In this document: positions 46,184 to 55,649 of the stretch, in pieces
Layout: each line of letters opens with the position of its first letter
Numbering within the stretch: position 1 is the stretch's first letter
Assembly: GCF_900129125.1 (NCBI RefSeq)
Contig: NZ_FQVJ01000022.1
Span: forward strand, 1 to 64,000
DNA from: Acidocella aminolytica 101 = DSM 11237
GTDB taxonomy: Bacteria > Pseudomonadota > Alphaproteobacteria > Acetobacterales > Acetobacteraceae
Direction: 5' to 3'
Length of the DNA stretch: 64,000 nt
Program-made: the position numbers and the translations under genes
The notes under the pieces: generated by a model
Told to the model about the DNA's origin: nothing
Databases searched by the model: none
The model's input: only the letters and a program-made list of their open reading frames with translations

Positions 46184-47035
46184 TCATAATCCGGTCTGGG
46201 GCGGCTGGTAAAGCCCCCCACCCCACCGCCACCAGCTTTCTTGCGGAATTTGTGCGGCGGCGGCCTCGGCTTCGGCCGGTGTAGCAAACAGCGCGAAGCA
46301 GGTGGCGCCCGAGCCGCTCATGCGCGCCAGCAAAACCCCGGGTAAGGTGGACAAGGTGGCGAGCACCTCGCCAATCACCGGCTGAATGGTAATGGCGGCG
46401 GCTTGCAGGTCGTTGGTGCAGCGCTTGAGGGCGGAAGCCATCGCGGCTGCGTTGGGCCAGATGGCGGGCAGCATGGGAGCCGGGGTAAAGCCGCCGCGCC
46501 GTGCCTTGAACACGGAAGGGGTAGGCACCGCCACACCGGGATTCACCAGCACCATGCCAAATTCCGGCAGGCGCGGCGCGGGGGCCAGAACCTCGCCAAT
46601 GCCCTGCATTCGCGCGGGAATGGAGCGCAGGCATACCGGCACGTCAGCCCCCAGGTGCAGCGCGAGCGCGGGCAAATCCGCTCCCTGCACGCCCCATAAT
46701 TTGCACAAGGCCCGCAGGCAGGCCGCCGCATCCGCTGAGCCGCCGCCAATGCCCGAGGCGACAGGCAGGTTTTTCTCCAGCGCCAAGGCGGCGCCGCTGT
46801 CCTGCGCCAGAGAGCGGGCAGCTTGCAGCAGCAGATTATCCGCCTCGCCTTCCAGCGCCGCGCCAAACGGACCGCTAAGGCTCAACGAGAGGGACGCTGC
46901 CTCCGAGACCGTGACCTTGTCCCCCACGGCGGGGAAAACCGCCAAACTGTCCAGCAAATGATACCCGTCCGACCGTTTGCCGGTGACGTGCAGATACAGA
47001 TTGACCTTGGCCGGCGCGAAAGAGGTAAGGCTCAT
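46184..47035 (-). CDS. ispE: 4-diphosphocytidyl-2-C-methyl-D-erythritol kinase
   Basis: The 283-residue GHMP kinase phosphorylates CDP-methylerythritol in the MEP isoprenoid pathway. It has APAKVNLYLHVTGKRSDGYHLLDS at the start, ATP-loop LPVASGIGGGSADAAACLRAL, and the C-terminal LARMSGSGATCFALF. Its start overlaps the stop of the TPR gene by 4 bases (ATGA). Confidence 0.96.
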   Translation of the reverse strand: MSLTSFAPAKVNLYLHVTGKRSDGYHLLDSLAVFPAVGDKVTVSEAASLSLSLSGPFGAALEGEADNLLLQAARSLAQDSGAALALEKNLPVASGIGGGSADAAACLRALCKLWGVQGADLPALALHLGADVPVCLRSIPARMQGIGEVLAPAPRLPEFGMVLVNPGVAVPTPSVFKARRGGFTPAPMLPAIWPNAAAMASALKRCTNDLQAAAITIQPVIGEVLATLSTLPGVLLARMSGSGATCFALFATPAEAEAAAAQIPQESWWRWGGGLYQPPQTGL

Positions 47036-48732
47036 GGCGCGGCGGGGGCGGATGTCTGGTTGATCTTGGCCTCAAGCTCCGCTTTCAACGCCGGGTCCGG
47101 GTTCAGGTTCAACGCCCGGTCCCATTGATACACGGCCTGAAGCGTAAGTCCGGCCTGGGCGAATGCATCCCCCAGATGCGCGTTGACTTCCGCATCGTCC
47201 GGGGAGAGCTGAACCGCCTGGATCAGCACGGTGAGCGCCTGTTTGGTGTTGCCGCGCTTCAGCTCGATAAAGCCCAGCGAATCCAGCACCGCACCGTCAT
47301 TCGGGTCCAGCGCGACAGCTTTTTTCAGCATCGCCTTCGCCTGATCCAGCTTTTCACCGCGTTTGGCCCAGCTATAGCCGAGATAATTCAGCACATAAGG
47401 CTGGTTGGGCGAAAGGCTCAGCGCCTTTTGGATATCCGGCTCGGCGGCAGCCCAGTTGCCCATCTGGTCCTCGCAGATGCCCCGGTCGAAAAAGAGCGGC
47501 CAAGCATTGGCGGGCGGCGGGTCGCCAACGGCGGCTATGGCTTTTTGATAATAAGGCAGCGCCAGATTGCACTGGTTGGCGGTGCGGCGGATGTCACCGG
47601 CGGCGGCCAGCAGTCCTGCATTATGCGGGTAGCTGGTCAGAATCCGGTCCAGCAGCGCTACTGCCTGATTCGGCTCCCCCAGCATGGCGTGGAGCGAGGC
47701 CTCCTGCACCGCCGCCGGGCCGTAAAGCGGGTCAGAAGGTTGGATGGGCCCCAGCGTGGCAAGCGCGTTTTCAATCTGCACCCGGGTTGGGGTGTAGCTC
47801 GGGTCATCGCCGTTGATCTGGGTATTGGCCAAAATCAGCCGGGCGGCGGAAAGATTGGGCCGCAGCTCCAGCGCGAAGCGCAGAAACACGGTGCGCAGAA
47901 ACACCGCCTGCGGCTGTGAGAGCGAGGCGGCAAGGGTAAGGTAAGCCTCCGCCATGCCCTGCGCCGGAGTGGAGATAACCGGCGCGTTCATCTGCTGGCG
48001 CAGCTGCGGCAAGGCGATGGCCAGGTCCGGGTGCGCGGCCACCAGCGCCGCCAGTACCGCCTCCGCTTGGCCACGGTCTCCCTGGCGAGCATACCAGCTT
48101 GCGAGAATCTGGGCGAGGCGCAGATTGGGCGAGGCGGGCGACACCGCGCCATATAGCTCGGCGGCGCTCTTGGTATCCCCCGCCGCATCAGCGATCAGCG
48201 CCGCGTTAAGCAAATAAACCGCCCCGAACGCGCTATTATTGAAGGAGGGTTGCAAAATTTTCGGCGCCTCCTGCTCGTTACCCTGGCCAAATTGCGTCCA
48301 GGCCAGCAGCAGCGGCTGGATCAGCGCCGCCAGTTGGTCATCAGGCAGGTTTTGAAAATATGTTTTGGCCGTTGCGTAATCGCCATTGAGAGCGGCCTCG
48401 TTACCGCGCAGCAGCAAGGCTAGGGGATTGTCCGGCAGAAGCGGGGCCAGATGCACGGCCTCCTGGCTGCCGGACAGCACCCCGGCCAGAAACCCGCCGC
48501 GCACAAGCCGCCGATTCGCCGGGTCGGCCTGCAAGGCCAAAGCATAATAGCGCGCCGCGCTGGCCGGGTCGCCAGCCGTATCCGCGTAGCGCGCCGCCAA
48601 AAAGGCGCCCAGCGCCGGGTCCGGCTTGGTTTTGACAGTGGCGGGCGCGCCGATTCCCGGCCCCGCCGCACAGGCTGAAAGCAGAATACAGGCAGCAATG
48701 GCGGCACGGCCGAACGGCAAGGAGATGCGCAT
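47032..48732 (-). CDS. TPR-repeat lipoprotein
   Basis: The 566-residue product has a lipoprotein signal (lipobox LSAC, Cys21). It is then built from tetratricopeptide repeats, clearest in the C-terminal half: NYLGYSWAKRGEKLDQAKAMLKKAVALDPNDGAVLDSLGFIELKRGN and the next repeat. Such proteins are protein-binding scaffolds on the periplasmic side of a membrane. It is coupled to ispE, an arrangement common in alphaproteobacteria. Confidence 0.85.
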   Translation of the reverse strand: MRISLPFGRAAIAACILLSACAAGPGIGAPATVKTKPDPALGAFLAARYADTAGDPASAARYYALALQADPANRRLVRGGFLAGVLSGSQEAVHLAPLLPDNPLALLLRGNEAALNGDYATAKTYFQNLPDDQLAALIQPLLLAWTQFGQGNEQEAPKILQPSFNNSAFGAVYLLNAALIADAAGDTKSAAELYGAVSPASPNLRLAQILASWYARQGDRGQAEAVLAALVAAHPDLAIALPQLRQQMNAPVISTPAQGMAEAYLTLAASLSQPQAVFLRTVFLRFALELRPNLSAARLILANTQINGDDPSYTPTRVQIENALATLGPIQPSDPLYGPAAVQEASLHAMLGEPNQAVALLDRILTSYPHNAGLLAAAGDIRRTANQCNLALPYYQKAIAAVGDPPPANAWPLFFDRGICEDQMGNWAAAEPDIQKALSLSPNQPYVLNYLGYSWAKRGEKLDQAKAMLKKAVALDPNDGAVLDSLGFIELKRGNTKQALTVLIQAVQLSPDDAEVNAHLGDAFAQAGLTLQAVYQWDRALNLNPDPALKAELEAKINQTSAPAAP

Positions 48733-48815
48733 GATCTTTCTCTAGCAGCGCCGCCGCGCCCCGGCAAAAGCTTGACTTGCTTGTTCAGGCTTCAAGGCTG
48801 GGCTAGGCTTGGCGC

Positions 48816-49220
48816 ATGGAACCGGGGTTTGAAGCCACCACGAGCGACATCACCGTGCAGGTGCGCGTGGCTTATCTGGATGAACAGTCCAAGCCTGAGG
48901 CCGGGCAATATTTCTGGGCCTATCACGTCACCATCATTAATGGTGGCGGCGAGATCGTGCAGCTGCTCAAACGCACATGGCTGATTACCAATGCCCAGGG
49001 CCAGGTGCAGCGTGTGCATGGCCAGGGCGTGGTGGGCGAACAGCCGGTGTTAAGACCCGGTGAACAGTTTGAATATACATCCGGCACCCCACTGGCCACC
49101 GCCACCGGGTTCATGGTCGGCACCTACCACATGCAGCGCCTGCCCTCCGGCGTGGCGTTTGATGTGGCGGTGCCCGCCTTCAGCCTGGACAGCCCGCACC
49201 AGGATACAAAGTTGCATTAA
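48816..49220 (+). CDS. apaG: ApaG-like protein
   Basis: The 134-residue protein matches ApaG: VQVRVAYLDEQSKPEAGQYFWAYHVTIINGG, VQLLKRTWLITNAQGQVQRVHGQGVVGEQP and TPLATATGFMVGTYHM. The fold is an Fn3-like beta-sandwich; it is associated with Co2+ resistance in Salmonella, with no proven enzyme activity. folE follows on the same strand. Confidence 0.95.
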   Translation: MEPGFEATTSDITVQVRVAYLDEQSKPEAGQYFWAYHVTIINGGGEIVQLLKRTWLITNAQGQVQRVHGQGVVGEQPVLRPGEQFEYTSGTPLATATGFMVGTYHMQRLPSGVAFDVAVPAFSLDSPHQDTKLH

Positions 49221-49305
49221 CTTTGCTGGTGGATTGATCTAGCCCGCCCATATAACCGTAAACATTATGGCCTTTTGGGCATGCAGATATGAAACGGAGT
49301 CCGCT

Positions 49306-49941
49306 TTGAATATCCAGACGAAATCGGCCACGCCGGTGAAACACAAGCAGACCCAGGCGCGCCCCAGCCGTGCCGAGGCCGAGGAGGCGGTGCGAATCTT
49401 GCTCCGCTGGGCCGGTGACGACCCCACTCGCGAAGGTCTGTTGGATACCCCCAAACGCGTTGCAAAATCCTACGAAGAATTCTTCAAGGGTTACGAGGAA
49501 GACCCGGTTGCCATTCTCTCCCGCACCTTCGAGGAAACCGAGGGCTATGACGAGATGATCCTGCTGCGGGACATCCGGCTGGAGAGCCATTGCGAGCACC
49601 ACATGGTGCCCATTACCGGCAAAGCGCATGTGGCGTATTTGCCCAGCACCCGCGTAGTCGGTATCTCCAAGCTCGCCCGCGTGGTGGATGCTTACGCCAA
49701 GCGCTTCCAGATTCAGGAAAAACTCACTGCGCAGATCGCCAACACCATTCAGGACGTACTGAAGCCGCGCGGGGTCGCGGTGGTGATTGAGGCGAACCAT
49801 CAATGCATCTCCACACGCGGCGTACACAAGCCGGGGGTGAGCATGGTGACCAGCCACATGATCGGCGAGTTCCGCGACAACCCCTCGACCCGACGCGAAT
49901 TTCTGGCCATGATCCAGGGCAGAACCTGTACGGCGGAGTAA
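49306..49941 (+). CDS. folE: GTP cyclohydrolase I
   Basis: The 211-residue enzyme converts GTP to dihydroneopterin triphosphate, the first step of folate synthesis. Conserved are [21 protein letters not shown], the zinc and substrate residues in [22 protein letters not shown], and [11 protein letters not shown]. The start at TTG 49306 is six bases after GGAG; an in-frame ATG at 49267 (224 residues) has no ribosome site. Two bases separate it from guaD. Confidence 0.93.
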   Translation: MNIQTKSATPVKHKQTQARPSRAEAEEAVRILLRWAGDDPTREGLLDTPKRVAKSYEEFFKGYEEDPVAILSRTFEETEGYDEMILLRDIRLESHCEHHMVPITGKAHVAYLPSTRVVGISKLARVVDAYAKRFQIQEKLTAQIANTIQDVLKPRGVAVVIEANHQCISTRGVHKPGVSMVTSHMIGEFRDNPSTRREFLAMIQGRTCTAE

Positions 49942-49942
49942 A

Positions 49943-50422
49943 ATGAGCGAACACGAGCCTTTCATGAAGCGCGCCATTGCCTTGGCGCGGCAAGGAGTTG
50001 CGGGCGGGCATGGCGGGCCTTTTGGCGCGGTGATCGTGCGGGACGGCAAAATTATCGGCGAGGGGCATAACCGCGTGCTCTCCGCCACCGATCCCACCGC
50101 CCATGCCGAGGTCACGGCCATTCGGAACGCCGCGCAGAATGAGGGCAAGTTCGATCTTTCAGGGACGGAAATTTATGTGAACGGGCTACCCTGCCCGATG
50201 TGTATGTCCGCGATCTTCTGGGCCAGGATCGGCAAGGTGTACTATGCCTGCGCACCGGAGGACGCGGAGAAAATTGGTTTTGATGACCATGAATTCTACC
50301 GCCAGCTTGAAAAACCTCCGGCGCAACGCGCTACGCCCGCGATACAGCTTACGGAATTCCTTGATGAAGCACGGGATTCCTACCAGGCGTGGCTGGAACG
50401 GGAAAACCGCGTTACATATTGA
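49943..50422 (+). CDS. guaD: guanine deaminase (cytidine deaminase fold)
   Basis: The 159-residue protein closely resembles the short guanine deaminase of Bacillus subtilis: GGPFGAVIVRDGKII, zinc site His54/Glu56 (TAHAEVTAIR) and Cys84/Cys87 (PCPMC), AIFWARIGKVYYA, and the family's C-terminal GFDDHEFY and KPPAQR. It turns guanine into xanthine. It is almost fused to folE (1-base gap), though a shared role is not evident beyond guanine-nucleotide supply. Confidence 0.9.
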   Translation: MSEHEPFMKRAIALARQGVAGGHGGPFGAVIVRDGKIIGEGHNRVLSATDPTAHAEVTAIRNAAQNEGKFDLSGTEIYVNGLPCPMCMSAIFWARIGKVYYACAPEDAEKIGFDDHEFYRQLEKPPAQRATPAIQLTEFLDEARDSYQAWLERENRVTY

Positions 50423-50508
50423 TTTGCAGATATTCAGCCGGGGCTCTGGCGATCTTGGCGTAAGGGGCGTAAGTCCCTGCGCCGAAGCTTGAAAAAAGGA
50501 GCCCGCCC

Positions 50509-51588
50509 GTGCCGAGCGATATAGCCCGCCCGACAAACAGCCCCTTGCATGCCGTCCGCCCTGTTGGCGGCTCTGCCAGCGTGGCCAACCGTAAACTCGT
50601 TTCCTCCTGGCTGTTTCTGCTCGCCTTCATGATCTGGGTGATGGTGGGGCTGGGCGGCTATACGCGTGACTCCGGCTCGGGCTTGTCCATCATGCATTGG
50701 GAGCCGATTATCGGCATGATGCCGCCGCTCTCAAAGGATGCTTGGGACAAGGTGTTCGCGCTCTATAAGACCATCCCGCAATATCAGATCTTGCATAAGG
50801 GCATGGATCTGGCCGGGTTCAAACAACTTTTCTGGCCGGAATATATCCACCGCATGTGGGGGCGGCTGATGGGCGCGGTGCTGCTGCTGCCGCTCATCAT
50901 GTTCGCGCTCACCGGGCGGATTGAGAAGCGGTTGGTGAAATGGCTGTTTCTGCTGTTCCTGCTAGGCGGAGTGCAGGGGCTTATCGGCTGGTTTATGGTT
51001 TCCTCCGGCTTCCGGCCGGACTCCACGGCAGTTGCGGGCTGGCGGCTCTCCTTGCATTTCTTCGGGGCGATGTTCCTGTTCAGTGCGGTGCTGTGGACGG
51101 CGCTGGTGGTACGCGCACCTGAGCCCGTGCGTTATGAAAACATGGCCGGGCTGCGCCGCCATACGCAAGTGGCCTTTGCGCTTCTACTGCTGGCGATGTG
51201 GGGCGGCACCGTGGTCTCCGGGATTCATGGCATCGCGGATTTCAGTATCGCCAAGAATGTGGGCGATGGCATGCCCCCGCCTGGCTGGCCGGTGAGCGGC
51301 GTGCTGAACAGTCCGGCGGCGATTATTTTCGGCCATCAATGCCTCGCCGTGCTGGCCGCGATTAGCATTCTCTCCCTCACTGTGCGCGCCTTACGGGCCG
51401 AGGCGCCCGGTCCGGTGCGCGATGCCGCGCTGGTGGTGGGCGGGCTTGTAATCCTGCAATTTATTCTGGGCGTCACGGCGCTGGTCTCCGGGCGGATTGA
51501 TATCGGTGTGGTGCATCAGATGAACGCCGTGCTGCTGATGGGCGGCGTGCTACTGATGCTCTACCGGTTGCGCGGAGCGAAGACCTGA
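50509..51588 (+). CDS. ctaA: COX15/CtaA-type haem A synthase
   Basis: The 359-residue, roughly eight-helix membrane protein oxidises haem O to haem A for aa3-type oxidases. It has GGYTRDSGSGLSIMHWEPIIGMMPPL, the conserved EYIHR (Glu111, His114), and three more helix His (SLHFFG, FGHQCL, VVHQMN). It starts at GTG with AGGAG eight bases upstream. The next gene begins one base after its stop and encodes a paralogue. Confidence 0.92.
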   Translation: MPSDIARPTNSPLHAVRPVGGSASVANRKLVSSWLFLLAFMIWVMVGLGGYTRDSGSGLSIMHWEPIIGMMPPLSKDAWDKVFALYKTIPQYQILHKGMDLAGFKQLFWPEYIHRMWGRLMGAVLLLPLIMFALTGRIEKRLVKWLFLLFLLGGVQGLIGWFMVSSGFRPDSTAVAGWRLSLHFFGAMFLFSAVLWTALVVRAPEPVRYENMAGLRRHTQVAFALLLLAMWGGTVVSGIHGIADFSIAKNVGDGMPPPGWPVSGVLNSPAAIIFGHQCLAVLAAISILSLTVRALRAEAPGPVRDAALVVGGLVILQFILGVTALVSGRIDIGVVHQMNAVLLMGGVLLMLYRLRGAKT

Positions 51589-51589
51589 C

Positions 51590-52633
51590 ATGAAACAGGA
51601 CCGTGCCGTTGGAACCTGGCTGCTGGTGCTGGCCTGCATGGTGTTCGGCATGGTGGTGGGGGGCGGCCATGCCCGGACCATCGGCGCGGGATTCAGCATT
51701 CAGGTCTGGCGACCATTCACCGGGTTTATCCCGCCGCTGGACGCCACCGACTGGAACCAGCTCTACAAGCTGTTTCAGCAAACCTCGCAATATCACGCCC
51801 ACCCGATCGACATGGCGCAGTACAAAGCCCTGTTCTGGCCGATGTTCCTGGACCGCTGCTGGGGCCGGTTCATGGCCTGCGTCTTTCTGGTGCCGTTCGC
51901 GGTGTTTCTCATCAAGGGCCGGATTCAGCGTAAATTGGCGTTATGGCTGGGCTTTATCTTTCTGCTCGGCGCCGGGCAGGCCACCTATGGCTGGTATATG
52001 GTGCAGACGGGCATGGAGCCCGGCGTGCTCTCTCCCCCACCCGCCTGGGCGGCGCCACATCTGATGTCCGCCATGGCGATCATGTTTCTGCTGCTCTGGA
52101 CTGGCCTGAGCCTGCGCAACGCGGAACCGGTGCGGATTGAAGGGGCCACAACCCTGCGCGTCTTCAGCACCGCCACGGTGGCGCTGATCTGGGTGACGAT
52201 GGGCTTCGGCGCGCTGGTGGCCACCTCCGGCGCGCTGAAAGTATTTAATACCTTCCCCTCCATGGATGGCCATATGCTGCCGCCGGATATGTTTGGCCAG
52301 GCGCCATTCTGGATGAATTTCATTACCAATAAGGGCACGGTGCAGTTCTGCCACCGGCTGCTGGCCACCATCACGGCGCTCACGGCGCTCACCACCGCCG
52401 TGATGGGGCTGCGTATGAAGCTGCCGCCCGTCACCCGGGATCTTTTTCTGCTGCTCGGCGGGCTGGTGTCGTTGCAATATGTGCTGGGCATGGCCACCCT
52501 TGTATTGGGAAATAACGAGCTCGGCTTTGTGCATGAGCTGAATGCAGTGCTGCTGTTCGCCTCTGCCATCGGCGCCCGCCATGGGGTGCGCGGTGCGGTG
52601 GCGGTGCCCGCTGGGGCGCTGGCGGCGGGATAG
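51590..52633 (+). CDS. second COX15/CtaA paralogue with altered first haem site
   Basis: The 347-residue membrane protein aligns end to end with the preceding CtaA (GGHARTIGAGFSIQVWRPFTGFIPPL; QYKALFWP; APHLMS; QFCHRLLAT; FVHELNAVLLF). However, the EYIHR motif is MFLDR: Glu is Met85 and His is Asp88. The other three helix His are kept. It has therefore lost the residues that in CtaA belong to the substrate haem site, and may be regulatory, a partner subunit, or a changed enzyme. Tandem and coupled with the intact copy. Confidence 0.85.
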   Translation: MKQDRAVGTWLLVLACMVFGMVVGGGHARTIGAGFSIQVWRPFTGFIPPLDATDWNQLYKLFQQTSQYHAHPIDMAQYKALFWPMFLDRCWGRFMACVFLVPFAVFLIKGRIQRKLALWLGFIFLLGAGQATYGWYMVQTGMEPGVLSPPPAWAAPHLMSAMAIMFLLLWTGLSLRNAEPVRIEGATTLRVFSTATVALIWVTMGFGALVATSGALKVFNTFPSMDGHMLPPDMFGQAPFWMNFITNKGTVQFCHRLLATITALTALTTAVMGLRMKLPPVTRDLFLLLGGLVSLQYVLGMATLVLGNNELGFVHELNAVLLFASAIGARHGVRGAVAVPAGALAAG

Positions 52634-52644
52634 GAGTATTTGAA

Positions 52645-54081
52645 ATGAGTGACGCGCTGCGCAAAGCGGACGAGCTGTTCCATGGCCCGCAAGGGCTGGA
52701 TCTGGACGACGCGCATAAACACCTCACCACCGCCTTAGATGGCACGGATGATGGTGAGCTGTTCCTGGAATACCGGGAGTCGGAGTCCATCTCCCTCGAT
52801 GATGGCCGCATCCGCGCCGCCAGCTTCGACACGCGACGGGGTTTTGGCCTGCGCGCAGTGCTGGGGGAAGCCGCTTATTTTGCCCATGCCGGGGATGTTT
52901 CCGCCCCGGCTCTCGCGCGGGCGGCGGAGACCATCCGCGCCGCCAAGGCGATGGAGCAAAGCTTCACCGCCGGAGCCCCCCCCCCCGCCAACGCACCACT
53001 TTATGAAGGCGTGAACCCGCTGGGCGAAGCCCCCTTCGCGGACCGCGCGGCGCTGCTGAAGCAGATCGACGATTTCGCCCGCGCCGCCGACCCGCGCGTA
53101 GTGCAAGTGATGGCAAGCATAGCCGGGGAATGGCAGGTGATCGAGATTATCCGTGCCGATGGGGCGCGCGTGGCGGATATCCGCCCGCTGGTACGCCTGA
53201 ACATCTCCATAGTGCTGGAGGAAAACGGCAAGCGCGAATCAGGCGGCCATGGCGCGGGCGGGCGGTCCGGCTATGGCGCTTATATCGCTCCGGATTTCTG
53301 GCAGAACGCCGTGCGTGAGGCGATCCGTCAGGCGGAAGTGAACCTGAACGCCGTTGCCGCCCCAGCGGGTGAAATGCCCGTGGTGCTGGGCCCCGGCTGG
53401 CCAGGCATTTTGCTGCATGAGGCGATTGGGCACGGGCTGGAGGGCGATTTCAACCGCAAGCAGACCTCCGCCTTCGCCGGACTGATGGGCAGCCGCATTG
53501 CCTCCAAGGGCGTGACGGTGGTGGATGACGGCACCATCCCCGGCCGCCGTGGCTCGCTGACCATCGACGATGAAGGCACGCCGACCTCCCGCACCGTGCT
53601 GATCGAGGATGGGATTCTCACCGGCTTTATTCAGGACCGGCAGAATGCCCGGCTAATGAACATGCGCGCCACCGGCAATGGCCGCCGCCAGAGCTACGCC
53701 CACGCCCCAATGCCGCGCATGACCAACACCATCATGCTCGGCGGGCAGGACAGCAAGGCGGATATGCTTGCCTCCGTGAAGCGCGGGTTGTATGCCGTCA
53801 ATTTCGGCGGTGGGCAGGTAGATATCACCTCCGGTAAGTTCGTTTTTGCCGCGTCCGAAGCCTATTTGATTGAGAACGGTAAAATCACCACGCCGGTGAA
53901 AGGCGCTACGCTTATTGGCAACGGGCCGGATGCGCTGACCAAGGTGGAGATGATCGGCGACGATATGGCGCTAGACCCCGGCATTGGCACTTGCGGCAAA
54001 AACGGCCAGGGCGTGCCCGTGGGAGTGGGTCAGCCGACCATCAAGCTCTCCGGCCTAACAGTGGGCGGCACGGCAGCATAA
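52645..54081 (+). CDS. tldD: TldD-family metalloprotease
   Basis: The 478-residue protein is TldD, usually acting with TldE/PmbA to cleave peptides and unfolded chains; the zinc motif is HEAIGH (His258, Glu259, His263). LPGRRGSLTIDDEGTPTSRTVLIEDGILTGF-like sequence and the C-terminal VGVGQPTIKLSGLTVGGTA are typical. The partner pmbA is not in this window. Its terminator is interrupted by the IS element that follows. Confidence 0.95.
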   Translation: MSDALRKADELFHGPQGLDLDDAHKHLTTALDGTDDGELFLEYRESESISLDDGRIRAASFDTRRGFGLRAVLGEAAYFAHAGDVSAPALARAAETIRAAKAMEQSFTAGAPPPANAPLYEGVNPLGEAPFADRAALLKQIDDFARAADPRVVQVMASIAGEWQVIEIIRADGARVADIRPLVRLNISIVLEENGKRESGGHGAGGRSGYGAYIAPDFWQNAVREAIRQAEVNLNAVAAPAGEMPVVLGPGWPGILLHEAIGHGLEGDFNRKQTSAFAGLMGSRIASKGVTVVDDGTIPGRRGSLTIDDEGTPTSRTVLIEDGILTGFIQDRQNARLMNMRATGNGRRQSYAHAPMPRMTNTIMLGGQDSKADMLASVKRGLYAVNFGGGQVDITSGKFVFAASEAYLIENGKITTPVKGATLIGNGPDALTKVEMIGDDMALDPGIGTCGKNGQGVPVGVGQPTIKLSGLTVGGTAA

Positions 54082-54103
54082 AAAAAGAGGGCCTTTCGGC
54101 CCC
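54082..54103. terminator. interrupted tldD/carD terminator (left half)
   Basis: After tldD an A-run is followed by GGGCC-TTTC-GGCCC (54089-54102), but the expected T-run is missing because the IS starts here. Beyond the IS (about 55636-55650) comes GGCCACCCCTTTTCTT. Joining the two flanks at a shared GGCC restores a convergent terminator with a T-run. Confidence 0.5.
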
Positions 54104-54122
54104 CAGACCGCTGACAAACCCC
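54104..54122 (+). repeat. left terminal inverted repeat of the IS
   Basis: CAGACCGCTGACAAACCCC; matches the right repeat except at position 6. Confidence 0.9.
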
Positions 54123-54198
54123 GCTCATTTTTGGGCGGGGAATTGTTTTACGCGACGGCTGGCTCTGTGCGGGTGTGATTTGTGAGGTGGTCTTGCCC

Positions 54199-55569
54199 TC
54201 ACGCCGGGCTTGGGCTTGGTGTTTTGGCAAGTGCCATGGCGATTTTTTTGATATTTTGTGCGGCGGCGGCGAGGAGGCATTGGCAGGTGACGCCGGTTAT
54301 CCCTCGGAACCGTGCATAGCGGTGTCCGAGCAGTTGCTTGGCATCGGCGAAGGATCGCTCGACGGTCTCTTTTCGCCGCTTATAGATGGCCTTGCCCCAT
54401 GAGGTGAGGCGGTTGGCGTCGGTGCGTTCGCGCGCATCGCGCCAGACGTGGCGGGTGATGCTGCGCTCGGCATTCGCGTTGGCTGTGCAGGAGGCGAGCA
54501 GCGGGCAGGTCCGGCAGATGGCGGGGTCGGATTTATAGTGGCGGTAGCCGTCGCGGTCGGTGGTGGCGTAGGTCAGCACTTGGCCTTGCGGGCAGCGATA
54601 GCCTTCCGGGTCGTCCTGATAGGTAAAATCCTTCGGCCCCAGCATGCCCGGCTTGGGCGGGGTGAGGCGGCGATAGCCGGTGACGCTGGGGATTTTGCGG
54701 TCCTCAAGCCCCTTGGCGATGCCGGCTGTGGCGTAGCCGGCATCCAGCCCCACGGCTTTTACGTCAAAGCCAAAACGCGCACGCTGGCGGTCGAGCCGGC
54801 CGAGATAGACGATGCTGTCATGCACATTCGCCGCCGTGGTGTAGGTGTCGGTGATGATGGCGTGACGCCCGTCCACCGTGAGATGGTCGAGGTAGAAGAA
54901 GCCCGTGGGCTTGCCCTCGCGTACCATGTAGCCGCTTTGCGGGTCTGTGCGGGAGATTTTGGTCTCCTTCTCCGCGGGCTGGCGTTGCTTTGGCTTCAAT
55001 GGCGGCTTGCCGTGGGCGGCGCGATCTTCGGCAATTGCCGCGTCCAGATCATCCCAGTAATCAGCACGGGATTTGGCTATCACGGCCTTGTCGTACCGGT
55101 TCTTGTTGGCATTGGCCTTCAGATGCGTGCTGTCGGTGTGCAGCACCGTGCCATCCACCAGACCATGCGCGATGGCCTGCTCCACGATCCGGTCGAAAAT
55201 CGCCTGCGCCACGGTGCTGTCCTGGTAGCGCCGCCGCCGGTTCTGGCTCAGCGTCGAGGCATCAAACACCTGATCCGTCAGGCGCAGTCCTAAAAACCAG
55301 CGATAGGCCAGGTTCACTTCGATCTCGCGCACCAGTTGGCGCTCCGAGCGAATGCCGAACAGATAGCCAAGGAACAGCGCCTTGAACATCAACGTCGGGT
55401 CAAGCGGCGGGCGCCCGTTATCAGGGCAGTAAAGCCCGGCCACCAGCTCATGGATGAATGAAAAATCAATCACAGCCTCGATCTTGCGCAGCAGATGGCC
55501 CGGCGGGACCAGGCTCTCCAGCGTCACAATCTCAAGCGCCATCTGCGGCGAGAAAGGTTTCTTCAACAT
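54199..55569 (-). CDS. IS1182-family DDE transposase
   Basis: The 456-residue transposase has an N-terminal DUF772-like domain (GRPPLDPTLMFKALFLGYL, RSERQLVREIEVNLAYRWFLG), DDE residues Asp146 (HTDSTHLKA), Asp276 (VGLDAGYAT) and Glu404 (ETVERSFADAKQ), and a Cys-rich linker (CPQGQ, CRTCPLLASC). No frameshift is seen, so it may be active. Composition is like the host genes. Confidence 0.93.
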   Translation of the reverse strand: MLKKPFSPQMALEIVTLESLVPPGHLLRKIEAVIDFSFIHELVAGLYCPDNGRPPLDPTLMFKALFLGYLFGIRSERQLVREIEVNLAYRWFLGLRLTDQVFDASTLSQNRRRRYQDSTVAQAIFDRIVEQAIAHGLVDGTVLHTDSTHLKANANKNRYDKAVIAKSRADYWDDLDAAIAEDRAAHGKPPLKPKQRQPAEKETKISRTDPQSGYMVREGKPTGFFYLDHLTVDGRHAIITDTYTTAANVHDSIVYLGRLDRQRARFGFDVKAVGLDAGYATAGIAKGLEDRKIPSVTGYRRLTPPKPGMLGPKDFTYQDDPEGYRCPQGQVLTYATTDRDGYRHYKSDPAICRTCPLLASCTANANAERSITRHVWRDARERTDANRLTSWGKAIYKRRKETVERSFADAKQLLGHRYARFRGITGVTCQCLLAAAAQNIKKIAMALAKTPSPSPA

Positions 55570-55605
55570 CCCAAAAGTGAATCAAAAAACCCCCGGCAAA
55601 AGCCA

Positions 55606-55624
55606 GGGGTTTGTCAGCAGTCTG
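55606..55624 (-). repeat. right terminal inverted repeat of the IS
   Basis: Minus-strand CAGACTGCTGACAAACCCC; one difference from the left repeat. Confidence 0.9.
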
Positions 55625-55649
55625 AGGGGCTGCGAGGCCACCCCTTTTC

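Larger units (their letters stand above)
54104..55624. mobile_element. IS1182-family insertion sequence
   Basis: A single DDE transposase gene on the minus strand lies between 19-base terminal inverted repeats that differ at one position. Outside them a further GGCC-N5-GCCCC similarity continues on both sides, so the true ends may be up to 14 bases further out, or the target was itself palindromic. Hairpins just inside both ends (CCCCGC/GCGGGG near 54119-54140, and CCCCCGGC/GCCAGGGG near 55590-55609) could shield the transposase from outside transcription. The element appears intact. It sits between converging tldD and carD. Confidence 0.9.

Noticed and set aside
49221-49305. THF-II (folE-type) riboswitch before folE
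   Set aside because: The 85-base gap has no stem arrangement or conserved core that I can match to that motif.
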